In this document: positions 1 through 5,525 of the stretch, one piece after another
Position numbering within the stretch: the first letter of the stretch is position 1
Layout: every line of letters starts with the position of its first letter
NCBI GenBank assembly: GCA_023445955.1
Contig: JAEXJH010000644.1
Location: 1-5,769 of the forward strand
Direction: 5' to 3'
From: Pseudomonadota bacterium
GTDB lineage: Bacteria; Pseudomonadota; Alphaproteobacteria; Caulobacterales; Caulobacteraceae
DNA length: 5,769 nt
Made by a program: the position numbers and the translations under genes
The notes under the pieces: model-generated
What the model saw: the letters and a program-made list of their open reading frames with translations, nothing else
Databases searched by the model: none
What the model was told of the DNA's origin: nothing

Positions 1-1
1 C

Positions 2-442
2 GCGGCGCGCGGCGCGACCGCCGCTCTGCTGCTGGCCGGCGCGCCCAAGGTCGCGATCGTCAACCGCACCGTGGCCCGCGCCCAGGAGCTGGCCGACGCG
101 TTCGGCGACAAGGTGGTCGCTGCAGGCGAGGCCGACCTCCCTGCCCTGTTGGCCGAGGCTGGCCTCATCATCAACGCCACCTCGCTGGGCCTTGGCGGTG
201 GCGAAGGTCCGGCCGCGGACCTGGCCCTGACGCCGGAGACGGCCGTGGTGATGGACATGATCTACAAGCCGCTGCGCACAGAATTCCTGCGTCGCGCCGA
301 GGCGGCCGGGCGTCGCACGGTCGACGGCCTGGAAATGCTGCTGCGCCAGGCGATCCCCAGCTTCGAGCGCATGTTCGGCGTGATCCCGCCGGCGCAGGTC
401 GACGCGCGCGGCCTGCTGCTGCGCGTGCTGGGCGAGGCTTAA
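2..442 (+). CDS. aroE: Shikimate dehydrogenase, 3' part (5' end outside window)
   Basis: The product reduces 3-dehydroshikimate to shikimate with NADPH in the cytoplasmic shikimate (aromatic amino acid) pathway. The reading frame is open from base 2, giving 146 visible codons; the catalytic N-terminal domain lies upstream of the window. The visible part is the NADP-binding domain. It has the tail of the glycine/alanine-rich nucleotide loop and first helix ([10 protein letters not shown]), the NADP-selecting VNRT stretch, and [10 protein letters not shown]. These are followed by the family-typical [10 protein letters not shown] block and the C-terminal [10 protein letters not shown] helix with its conserved glutamine. 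A GTG at 71 lies inside the conserved domain and is not a real start. The TAA stop is 4 nt before coaE, so the two are probably co-transcribed and translationally coupled. The family assignment is secure; only the missing 5' end limits the entry. Confidence 0.95.
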   Translation, partial: AARGATAALLLAGAPKVAIVNRTVARAQELADAFGDKVVAAGEADLPALLAEAGLIINATSLGLGGGEGPAADLALTPETAVVMDMIYKPLRTEFLRRAEAAGRRTVDGLEMLLRQAIPSFERMFGVIPPAQVDARGLLLRVLGEA

Positions 443-446
443 GGCC

Positions 447-1046
447 ATGCTGATCCTCGGACTCACCGGATCGATCGGCATGGGCAAGTCGACGACCTCG
501 ACCCTGTTTCAGGCCGAGGGCGTGCCCGTCTACGATTCCGACGCGGCGGTGCATGCGCTCTACGCGTCCGGCGGGGCGGCCGTCGCGCCGGTCGAGGACG
601 CCTTCCCCGGCGTGGTGGTCAACGGCGCGATTGATCGCGCCAAGCTCAGCGCCCAGGTGGTCGGCAATTCCGAGGCCCTGGCCAAGCTGGAGCAGATCGT
701 CCATCCGCTGGTCGGCGCCCATCGCATCGGCTTCTTCGAAAAGGCCCAGGCCGAGGGCCACGAGATCGTGGTGCTCGACGTGCCCCTGCTCTTCGAAACC
801 GGCGGCGAAAAGAAGGTCGACAAGGTGGTGGTCGTGTCGGCCCCGGCCGCCGTCCAGCGCGCCCGCGTCCTGGCTCGCCCGGAAATGACGCCGGAGAAGT
901 TCGAGGCGATCCTCGCTCGCCAGACGCCGGACGCCGAAAAGCGCGTCCGGGCCGACTTCGTCATCGACACCAGCCAGGGCCTCGAGGCGGCCCATGCCCA
1001 GGTCCGCGACCTTCTGACTCTGTTGAGAACTCCCGGCCACGCTTGA
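447..1046 (+). CDS. coaE: Dephospho-CoA kinase
   Basis: The enzyme performs the last step of coenzyme A synthesis, ATP-dependent phosphorylation of the 3'-hydroxyl of dephospho-CoA, in the cytoplasm. The 199-residue length is normal for the family. A P-loop, GSIGMGKS, sits at residues 8-15. YDSDAAVH at 29-36 carries the conserved DxD, and LEQIVHPLV is at 81-89. [10 protein letters not shown] at 110-119 is the CoaE signature. Downstream are a lid-type region rich in Arg (RARVLAR, 138-144), ILARQ at 155-159 and the C-terminal ADFVIDT at 169-175. The ATG at 447 places the P-loop at the usual N-terminal position. A GGCGAGG at 431-437 inside the end of aroE, 9 nt upstream, is the likely ribosome binding site. 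The gene follows aroE by 4 nt and precedes dnaQ by 31 nt, an order recalled from other alphaproteobacteria. Confidence 0.97.
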   Translation: MLILGLTGSIGMGKSTTSTLFQAEGVPVYDSDAAVHALYASGGAAVAPVEDAFPGVVVNGAIDRAKLSAQVVGNSEALAKLEQIVHPLVGAHRIGFFEKAQAEGHEIVVLDVPLLFETGGEKKVDKVVVVSAPAAVQRARVLARPEMTPEKFEAILARQTPDAEKRVRADFVIDTSQGLEAAHAQVRDLLTLLRTPGHA

Positions 1047-1077
1047 AGCCGGACTCGAACCGGCTCATTGAAGGGTC

Positions 1078-1788
1078 ATGGCCCGGGAAATCATCCTCGA
1101 CACCGAAACCACCGGCTTCGATCCGAAGACGGGCGATCGCCTGGTCGAAATCGGCTGCATCGAGGTGGTCGAGTTCATGCCGACCGGCCGCTCGTTCCAC
1201 GAATATTGCGACCCGCTGCGCGACATGCCGGCCGAGGCCGAGAAGGTCCACGGCCTATCGTCGGCCTTCCTGACCGGCAAGCCCAAGTTCCACGAGGTCG
1301 CCGACAAGTTCCTGGAATTCGTCGGCGATAGCGTCGTGGTCGCCCACAACGCCGCCTTCGACCGCTCGTTCATCAATTTCGAGCTGGAAAAGTGCGGTCG
1401 CGCGCCGATCCAGGAAGAGCGCTGGATCGACACCCTGGCCATGGCCAAGAAGCGCTTCCCGGGCATGTACAACTCGCTCGACGCGCTGTGTAAGCGGTTC
1501 AAGATCAGCCTCGACAGCCGCGACAAGCACGGGGCGCTGATCGACTCCCACCTGCTGGCCGAGGTCTATCTGGAACTGCAGGGCGGCAAGGAACGCGCCC
1601 TGGAACTGACCCACGTCGAGGCCCTGTCGGTCTCGGCGGCGATCCAGGGCTCGTATGGCGCTCGCCCACGGCCGCTGCCGCTGCGCTCGACCGACGCCGA
1701 GCGTGAGGTCCACGCCGCCTGGATCCGCAAGAACCTCAAGGACAAGGCCCTGTGGATCACGCAGGGCGTCGTGGCGGCCGAGGGCTGA
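1078..1788 (+). CDS. dnaQ: DNA polymerase III epsilon subunit, 3'-5' proofreading exonuclease
   Basis: This is the proofreading subunit of the replicative polymerase core, a DEDDh exonuclease that removes mispaired 3' nucleotides. All catalytic residues are visible. Exo I is LDTETTG with D8 and E10, Exo II is HNAAFD with D95, and Exo III is H151 followed by D156 in HGALIDSHLLAEVY. After the exonuclease fold (about 1-167), a linker rich in Pro and Arg leads to a C-terminal HAAWIRKNLKDKALW helix at 212-226. That helix resembles the alpha-binding tail of the E. coli subunit. The hexapeptide ERALEL at 172-177 lies where E. coli has its beta-clamp motif, but it lacks the usual leading Gln. The 236-residue length fits. 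The ATG at 1078 puts D8 at the expected place; AAGGG at 1071-1075 is only 2 nt away, so the ribosome binding site is poorly spaced. The gene is probably co-transcribed with aroE and coaE. Confidence 0.96.
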   Translation: MAREIILDTETTGFDPKTGDRLVEIGCIEVVEFMPTGRSFHEYCDPLRDMPAEAEKVHGLSSAFLTGKPKFHEVADKFLEFVGDSVVVAHNAAFDRSFINFELEKCGRAPIQEERWIDTLAMAKKRFPGMYNSLDALCKRFKISLDSRDKHGALIDSHLLAEVYLELQGGKERALELTHVEALSVSAAIQGSYGARPRPLPLRSTDAEREVHAAWIRKNLKDKALWITQGVVAAEG

Positions 1789-1854
1789 GGTCGAGCGAAC
1801 TCTTCTTTCGGCTGAAAAAGGCGCTAGAATTCCTCATCCGAGGATCCTGTCGCC

Positions 1855-2037
1855 ATGCGGAACAAGTACAGCTGGGGCTTCTACAATGACCCCCACGATC
1901 CGCGTCTCATCGTTCCCAAAATGAATCCCATGATGGGCTGGACCGTGAACGTCGCTCACCGACAGGTGCGTGTGGCCCTGGTGGCGATTGGGGTTGTGCT
2001 GGTGCTGAGCGTGGCGGCGTCAATCTTTGTCCGCTGA
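1855..2037 (+). CDS. Small DUF5808-like single-pass membrane protein
   Basis: This 60-residue protein has unknown function. Residues 7-35 carry a conserved-looking cytoplasmic or interfacial motif: W7, FYNDPHDPR (9-17), VPK (20-22) and GWTVN..H (28-35). It matches my recollection of DUF5808, whose members read roughly N-P-D-DPR-VPK-GWT-N. Residues 40-59 are an uninterrupted hydrophobic helix, so a single C-terminal membrane span with a short end is expected. Start choice: the ATG at 1855 is the only one that includes the motif. GAGGA at 1840-1844 is 10 nt upstream, somewhat far, and can pair with TCCTC at 1831-1835. It lies 66 nt after dnaQ in the same direction; a weak TAGAAT at 1825-1830 could be a -10 box. 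It converges on the regulator with only 5 nt between stop codons. It is likely real; the role is unknown. Confidence 0.8.
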   Translation: MRNKYSWGFYNDPHDPRLIVPKMNPMMGWTVNVAHRQVRVALVAIGVVLVLSVAASIFVR

Positions 2038-2042
2038 GACTG

Positions 2043-2879
2043 CTAGTTACCCTCTACCAGCGCCCGGACGCGCGCCAGATCCTCCGGCGTCGCCGGGTTG
2101 TAGACGATCATCCCAAGATCAGGCCGGCCATCGACGGCGAAGGCCGAATACTCGAACGACACCAGGCCCAGCGCTGGATGGCGCAGGGTCTTGATGCCGT
2201 CGCCGTAGTAGCGGACGTCGTTCTCGGCCCACATCGTCGCGAAATCCGGACTGCGGCGGCTCAGCTCCTCGACCAGAGCGTTGACCGAGGCCTCGGCCCC
2301 GGCGCCGGCCCGGGCCACATCGGCGCGGAAGGCGGCGACCACGAAGCGCGCCACATGCTCCCACTCGGTGTTGAAGGCGCGCGAGCGGGGATCGCAGAAG
2401 ATCCGCCGCAGGATGTTGCGCTCCTCGGGCGGCAGGTCGCCATAGTTGGCCAGCACCACGGTGGCGGCGCGGTTCCAGGCGATCACCTCCCAGGTCAGGG
2501 TCTTGATCATGGCCGGGCTGGGGTCGAGCGCGTCCAGAACCCGCTGCAGGCGGGGTGAGACGCCTTCGGTCTCGCGATAGCGCACCTCGGGCGGGCGGCC
2601 CAGGCCCAGCAGGAATAGGTGCTCGCGCTCGACCTCGGTCAGCATCAGGGCGCGGGCGATGCGGTCCAGCACGTCGGCCGACGGCGCCCCGCCCCGACCT
2701 TGCTCCAGCCAGGTGTACCAGGTGGCGCTGATGTGGGCGCGCTGGGCGACTTCCTCGCGGCGCAGGCCCGGCGTGCGGCGGCGCGAGGCCGGAAACCCCA
2801 GGGCGGTGGCGTCCAACTTGGCCCGCCGGTCGCGGAGATAGGCGCCGAGCTTGTTCTCGGTGACGTGCGGCGCGTTCAT
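2043..2879 (-). CDS. XRE-family transcriptional regulator with MmyB-like ligand-binding domain
   Basis: This is a DNA-binding regulator of the MmyB-like group, 278 residues. Residues 10-94 form an XRE-type helix-turn-helix domain, with the family hallmark RRRTPGLRREEVAQRAHIS at 33-51 and WYTWLEQGR at 54-62 (recognition-helix side). Residues from about 105 to the end match the PAS-like MmyB C-terminal domain. Typical landmarks are WEVIAWNRAA (from about 130) and PPEERNILRRIFCDP, then a region around WAENDVRYYGDGIK. Related proteins bind small hydrophobic ligands through this domain; the ligand here cannot be inferred. The gene is divergent from an SDR oxidoreductase, a pairing known for this regulator group, so it most likely represses or activates that gene and itself. 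The ATG at 2879 follows AAGG by 9 nt, but a TATAAG box so close upstream could make the transcript nearly leaderless. Confidence 0.93.
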   Translation of the reverse strand: MNAPHVTENKLGAYLRDRRAKLDATALGFPASRRRTPGLRREEVAQRAHISATWYTWLEQGRGGAPSADVLDRIARALMLTEVEREHLFLLGLGRPPEVRYRETEGVSPRLQRVLDALDPSPAMIKTLTWEVIAWNRAATVVLANYGDLPPEERNILRRIFCDPRSRAFNTEWEHVARFVVAAFRADVARAGAGAEASVNALVEELSRRSPDFATMWAENDVRYYGDGIKTLRHPALGLVSFEYSAFAVDGRPDLGMIVYNPATPEDLARVRALVEGN

Positions 2880-2926
2880 CCTGTTAGGCCTTATACCTGT
2901 ATAAGATCACTACTTTAACAGGATGA
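2876..2926. promoter_or_regulatory. Nested inverted repeats in the regulator/SDR divergent promoter region
   Basis: Two inverted repeats are seen directly. The inner one is CTTATAC (2890-2896), CT, GTATAAG (2899-2905), perfect over 16 bp. The outer one is TCATCCTGTTA (2876-2886) against TAACAGGATGA (2916-2926), 11 perfect pairs; its centre is 3.5 bp to the right of the inner one. Each half of the inner repeat reads as TATAAG outward, so both could serve as -10 boxes of divergent promoters; no convincing -35 box is seen for either. An MmyB-like regulator bound here would control both genes. The operator role is inferred from position and symmetry. Confidence 0.7.
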
Positions 2927-2973
2927 TCCTAACGCGCAGTCTGGCCGCAGTGAAACCTCGAAAGGTCCCTGCC

Positions 2974-3840
2974 ATGCGTGTTTTCGTCACCGGCGCCACC
3001 GGCTTCGTCGGCTCGGCCGTCGTCCAGGAACTGCTCGCCAACGGCCACCAGGTGCTGGGGCTGTCGCGCTCCGACGCTGGCGCGGCCCAGCTTCGGGCGG
3101 CCGGCGCAGAGGCGGTGCTGGGTACGCTCGACGACCATGACGTCCTGGCCCAGAGCGCGGCTGCTTGCGACGGCGTCATCCACACCGCGTTCAACCACGA
3201 CTTCTCCAAGTTCGTCGAGAACGCCCAGCAGGACGGCAGGGCGATCGCGGTGCTGGGCGGGGCGCTGGAAGGCACAACCAAGCCGATCCTGGTGACCTCG
3301 GGTACGGCGATGCTGGCCTCAGGCCGCCTGGCCACGGAGGAAGATCGGCCCGGCGGCGGCTCGCCCCGGATCTCCGAGCCCTCGGCCGAGGCGCTGGTCG
3401 CCAAGGGCGTGCGCGCCTCGATCGTCCGCCTGGCGCCGACGACCCACGGGGCCGGCGACCACGGCTTCGTGCCGATGCTGATCGGTCTGGCCCGGGAAAA
3501 GGGCGTCGCGGCCTATATCGGCGAAGGCCAGAACCGGTGGTCGGCGGTCCATCGCTCGGACGCCGCCCGCCTCTACCGCCTGGCGCTCGAGCGCGGCGCG
3601 GGCGGCGAGCGCTATCACGCCGTCGCCGAGGAGGCCGTGCCGATGAAGACGATCGCCGCCGCCATCGGCAAGGGTCTGGGCGTGCCAGTCGAAAGCCGGC
3701 CGGCCGAGCACTTCGGGTGGTTTGCGATGTTCGCCGGCATGGACGCGGCGACCTCCGCGACCTGGACGCGCGAAACCCTGGGCTGGACGCCGACGGGGCC
3801 GAGCTTGGCGGAGGATCTGGAAAGCGCCGGCTACTTCTAG
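2974..3840 (+). CDS. Atypical SDR-family NAD(P)-dependent oxidoreductase
   Basis: This 288-residue cytoplasmic protein has a Rossmann fold of the extended/atypical SDR type (NAD-dependent epimerase-like, COG0451). The dinucleotide loop is TGATGFVG at residues 6-13 (GxxGxxG). A central VTSGTAML strand and the AVHRSDAARLYRLALE block are typical of the clade. The C-terminal AEHFGWFAMFAGMDAATSA and LGWTP region is also typical. No YxxxK catalytic pair is visible; where a Tyr would be expected there is SEPSAEALVAKGVRAS, so chemistry and substrate are unknown. The start at 2974 has GAAAGG at 2960-2965 at good spacing and begins MRVFVTGATG as family members do. An upstream in-frame ATG at 2923 would add 17 residues but has no well-spaced ribosome binding site. 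It is probably regulated by the divergent MmyB-like protein. It may be a reductase of a small electrophile or hydrophobic ligand, which is inference only. Confidence 0.9.
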   Translation: MRVFVTGATGFVGSAVVQELLANGHQVLGLSRSDAGAAQLRAAGAEAVLGTLDDHDVLAQSAAACDGVIHTAFNHDFSKFVENAQQDGRAIAVLGGALEGTTKPILVTSGTAMLASGRLATEEDRPGGGSPRISEPSAEALVAKGVRASIVRLAPTTHGAGDHGFVPMLIGLAREKGVAAYIGEGQNRWSAVHRSDAARLYRLALERGAGGERYHAVAEEAVPMKTIAAAIGKGLGVPVESRPAEHFGWFAMFAGMDAATSATWTRETLGWTPTGPSLAEDLESAGYF

Positions 3841-4643
3841 ACCTTCAGATCCGCCGTCACCGGGGCGTGGTCGCTGGGGCGTTCCCACTCGCGGACATTG
3901 TCGTGGACGCGCGAAGACACCTTGCCATCCACGATCGCCGCATCCCGCAGGCCGGGGCTTGCGAGAATGTGGTCCAGGCGCAGGCCGCGGTTGGACTTGC
4001 GGAAGTCGGCGGCGCGGTAGCTCCACCAGCTGAACAGCTTCTCCGGCTCCGGCGTCGCCAGGCGCGGCAGGTCCAGCAGGTCCATCGACTTCATCATCGC
4101 ATCGAAGGCTTCCAGCTCGGGCGGCGTGTGGCTGACCACCTTCAGCATCTGGCGGTGGCTCCAGACGTCGTTCTCGCCCGGCGCGATGTTCAGGTCGCCG
4201 GTGACGATCAGCGGATCCTTGGGGTTACGCTTCTTCAGCGCCGCCGTCAGGGTCTCGTAGAAATCCAGCTTGTGGTCGAACTTCGGGTTGCCGATCCGGT
4301 CGGGCGTGTCGCCGCCGGCCGGGATGTAGAAGTTCTGGATGTCGACGCCGGCGACCTTGACCGCCACGCAGCGGGCATGGCCCTCGCGGCAGTTCATCAG
4401 GGTCGGCACGTCCTCGAACGGCAGGCGCGAGGCGATGGCCACGCCGTGCCAGCCCTTCTGGCCGGCGATCTTGATGTGCTTGAGGCCCATGGCCTCGAAG
4501 GCTTCGCGCGGGAACTCGTGCTCCTGGCACTTGATCTCCTGCATGCACAGGACATCCGGAGCCTGCTCGTCGACGAAGCGGGCGGCCTGCTCGGCGCGGA
4601 GGCGGACGGAATTGACGTTCCAGGTGGCGATACGGAGGCGCAT
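3837..4643 (-). CDS. xth: Exodeoxyribonuclease III (AP endonuclease, EEP family)
   Basis: This is a base-excision repair enzyme that cuts 5' to abasic sites and has Mg2+-dependent 3'-5' exonuclease, phosphatase and diesterase activity. It has 268 residues, the same as E. coli exonuclease III. Family residues are in order: N9 in TWNVNS (7-12), E36 in CMQEIK (33-38), Y106 in NFYIPAGGD, D150 and N152 in GDLNIAP (149-155), D224 in RLDHILAS, and D258-H259 in SDHAPV. Nothing essential is missing. The start at 4643 puts N9 at the standard place; the GCGAGG upstream is only 2-3 nt away, so the ribosome binding site is weak. The stop overlaps that of the SDR gene through a shared CTAG. A strong terminator ends 37 nt before the start, so the gene needs a very close promoter, not recognised, or readthrough. 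The lolA neighbour is recalled as conserved in alphaproteobacteria. Confidence 0.96.
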   Translation of the reverse strand: MRLRIATWNVNSVRLRAEQAARFVDEQAPDVLCMQEIKCQEHEFPREAFEAMGLKHIKIAGQKGWHGVAIASRLPFEDVPTLMNCREGHARCVAVKVAGVDIQNFYIPAGGDTPDRIGNPKFDHKLDFYETLTAALKKRNPKDPLIVTGDLNIAPGENDVWSHRQMLKVVSHTPPELEAFDAMMKSMDLLDLPRLATPEPEKLFSWWSYRAADFRKSNRGLRLDHILASPGLRDAAIVDGKVSSRVHDNVREWERPSDHAPVTADLKV

Positions 4644-4679
4644 GGCCTCGCTCTATCGCGGTTTTCGGAGACCGGAAAG

Positions 4680-4710
4680 AAAAACGCCCTAGCGCAGGGG
4701 CGCTAGGGCG
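4680..4710 (-). terminator. Strong rho-independent terminator upstream of xth
   Basis: CGCCCTAGCGC (4685-4695) and GCGCTAGGGCG (4700-4710) form 11 perfect pairs around a 4-nt loop. On the minus strand the stem is followed by TTTTTCTTT (4684-4676). On the plus strand there is no T-tract, so it acts on minus-strand transcripts: the candidate small RNA and any readthrough from lolA. It lies 37 nt before the xth start codon. Confidence 0.9.
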
Positions 4711-4715
4711 AAAGT

Positions 4716-4793
4716 CTAGTCTCTCATGCCGCCGCCGGGAGGGGATAGGATCCGGCACGGTTTGCGAAGAGCGGGTCGGTCGCTCATCGCCAT
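4716..4793 (-). CDS. Possible leaderless 25-residue small ORF within the candidate RNA
   Basis: An ATG at 4793-4791 opens 25 codons ending at TAG (4718-4716), just before the terminator stem. The peptide begins MAMSDRPALRK and ends SPPGGGMRD; I recognise no family and see no membrane segment. The ATG lies 7 nt after the TATTTA box, so transcription would start at or next to it, giving a leaderless mRNA. Leaderless mRNAs are common in Caulobacter-type bacteria. There is no Shine-Dalgarno. The same bases form two stable hairpins, which favours an RNA role, so coding is uncertain; a dual-function RNA is possible. Confidence 0.25.
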   Translation of the reverse strand: MAMSDRPALRKPCRILSPPGGGMRD

Positions 4794-4799
4794 GCGTGT

Positions 4800-4829
4800 T
4801 AAATATGCCACGTCCAAACATTAAGTCAA
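4800..4829 (-). promoter_or_regulatory. Sigma-70-like promoter of the candidate small RNA
   Basis: On the minus strand, TTGACT (4829-4824) is followed after 18 nt by TATTTA (4805-4800). Shifting to ATATTT gives a 17-nt spacer. This is the best -35/-10 pair I see in the window, set in a locally AT-richer stretch. The predicted start is about 4793-4795, at the 5' base of hairpin 1. It could also drive xth by readthrough. Confidence 0.6.
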
Positions 4830-4845
4830 CCCCAGGACGGGTTGA
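4826..4845. repeat. 7-bp inverted repeat overlapping the small-RNA -35 box
   Basis: TCAACCC (4826-4832) and GGGTTGA (4839-4845) are perfect inverted copies around a 6-nt centre. Four bases of the -35 box lie inside the left arm. A GATTC (4844-4848), the GANTC methylation motif of alphaproteobacterial CcrM, touches the right arm. It may be an operator for the small-RNA promoter. Alternatively, as RNA, it may be a weak terminator hairpin after lolA, although the following ACTTAATGTTT is a poor T-tract. Confidence 0.45.
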
Positions 4846-4883
4846 TTCTTGCCTGTTGTGGTAATGTCACATTCCCGACAACG

Positions 4884-5525
4884 CTAGGGTTTGCCGACTT
4901 TCCGGCGCGGATCGGTCAGCACGAAGAGTTTCGGATCCAGGTCCGAAGTCTCGGCGAAATCGATCAGACGGACGCGGATCTGGCCGCCCTTGATGTCGGT
5001 GACCGTCCAGCCCATCAGCCCGATCGGGCCGTTGGAGAAGTCGATGGAGATCCGGCCCAGCGCCTGGCGCTTGGCGTCCTGGGCCACGATGGTGAAGCCG
5101 TCGGCCAGCGGGCGCACATCGGTGATGATCACGCCGCGATCCAGGCGAACCTCGCGGGCCAGCAGCAGGTTCAGCGGCGTCTTGCTGAGCGGATAGCTCT
5201 CATAGGTCTTCAGCCGGCTGTCGAAGATGTTGACGTTGTTGCCGTTGCTGACGACCAGCAGGCCGGCCGGCGGATCATAGGCGAACCGGGCCTTGCCGGG
5301 GCGCTGCATGTAGAATGTGCCTTGCGTCTGGGTCCCGCGCGCATCGGTCTGCACGAAGCGGCCCTTGGCCGAGGACAGGCCCTGGATATAGGCGGTGGCC
5401 TTGTCCAGCAGGGCCTTCTGGTCGGCCGTGAGCGCGGCCGGGACGGGCTTGGCTTGCTGGGCGAAGGCCGGCGAAGCCAGGGCGGCGGCGAGGCCGGCCG
5501 CGAGGAGGAAACGGCGAGTGGTCAT
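4884..5525 (-). CDS. lolA: LolA-family periplasmic outer-membrane lipoprotein carrier
   Basis: The product is a periplasmic chaperone that takes lipoproteins from the inner-membrane LolCDE complex and carries them to the outer membrane; alphaproteobacteria mostly lack an obvious LolB. It has 213 residues. Residues 1-22 are a signal peptide: RR at 4-5, a hydrophobic run, and AFA followed by Q23 as the cleavage site. There is no lipobox Cys, so the mature protein should be soluble. The LolA core runs from about 39 to 200. It includes GRFVQTDARGTQTQGTFYMQRPGKARF from residue 55, whose RP (R75) probably matches the conserved Arg of E. coli LolA. It continues with PPAGLLVVSNG, LSKTPLNLLL and GPIGLMGWTVTD. 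The start is firm: AAGGAG at 5536-5531 lies 5 nt before the ATG. It lies between terminators at 5721-5754 and 4680-4710, so it is probably transcribed on its own. Confidence 0.9.
   Translation of the reverse strand: MTTRRFLLAAGLAAALASPAFAQQAKPVPAALTADQKALLDKATAYIQGLSSAKGRFVQTDARGTQTQGTFYMQRPGKARFAYDPPAGLLVVSNGNNVNIFDSRLKTYESYPLSKTPLNLLLAREVRLDRGVIITDVRPLADGFTIVAQDAKRQALGRISIDFSNGPIGLMGWTVTDIKGGQIRVRLIDFAETSDLDPKLFVLTDPRRKVGKP

Larger units (their letters stand above)
4680..4794 (-). ncRNA. Candidate small RNA of about 110 nt with C/U-rich loop
   Basis: Read on the minus strand, the region has its own promoter, two structured hairpins and an intrinsic terminator. Hairpin 1 pairs GCGATGAGCG (4790-4781) with CGCTCTTCGC (4773-4764): nine pairs, one T-T mismatch and a 7-nt loop ACCGACC. 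Hairpin 2 pairs GCCGG (4756-4752) with CCGGC (4738-4734), extended by CCG/CGG, and exposes a 13-nt loop containing CCCCTC. A single-stranded linker leads to the terminator hairpin. C-rich loops that pair with Shine-Dalgarno sequences are a common design in alphaproteobacterial trans-acting small RNAs, so translational repression of several mRNAs is a reasonable guess. It could instead be an attenuating leader of xth or a short coding transcript. I cannot match it to a named RNA. Confidence 0.5.

Noticed and set aside
171..1040. Minus-strand open frame of 289 codons antisense to aroE and coaE
   Set aside because: It lies opposite two genes with clear catalytic motifs, and its product shows only the reverse-complement bias of a GC-rich coding strand.
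1047..1065. tRNA gene on the minus strand
   Set aside because: Only a T-arm-like hairpin is present. No acceptor, D or anticodon stem can be found around it.
2043..3840. Regulator plus SDR as a recent mobile insertion
   Set aside because: The pair is accessory in type, but no terminal repeats, integrase, transposase or clear base-composition shift is visible, so transfer cannot be supported.
3165..4706. Plus-strand open frame of 513 codons crossing the SDR gene and antisense to xth
   Set aside because: Its product is low-complexity Arg/Gly/Ala sequence and it crosses two well-supported genes on both strands. Long chance frames are expected in GC-rich DNA.
4857..4875. Imperfect palindrome around AATGTCACATT as a CRP/FNR site
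   Set aside because: The half-site spacing does not fit TGTGA-N6-TCACA or TTGAT-N4-ATCAA. It is mentioned only as a possible unnamed operator.
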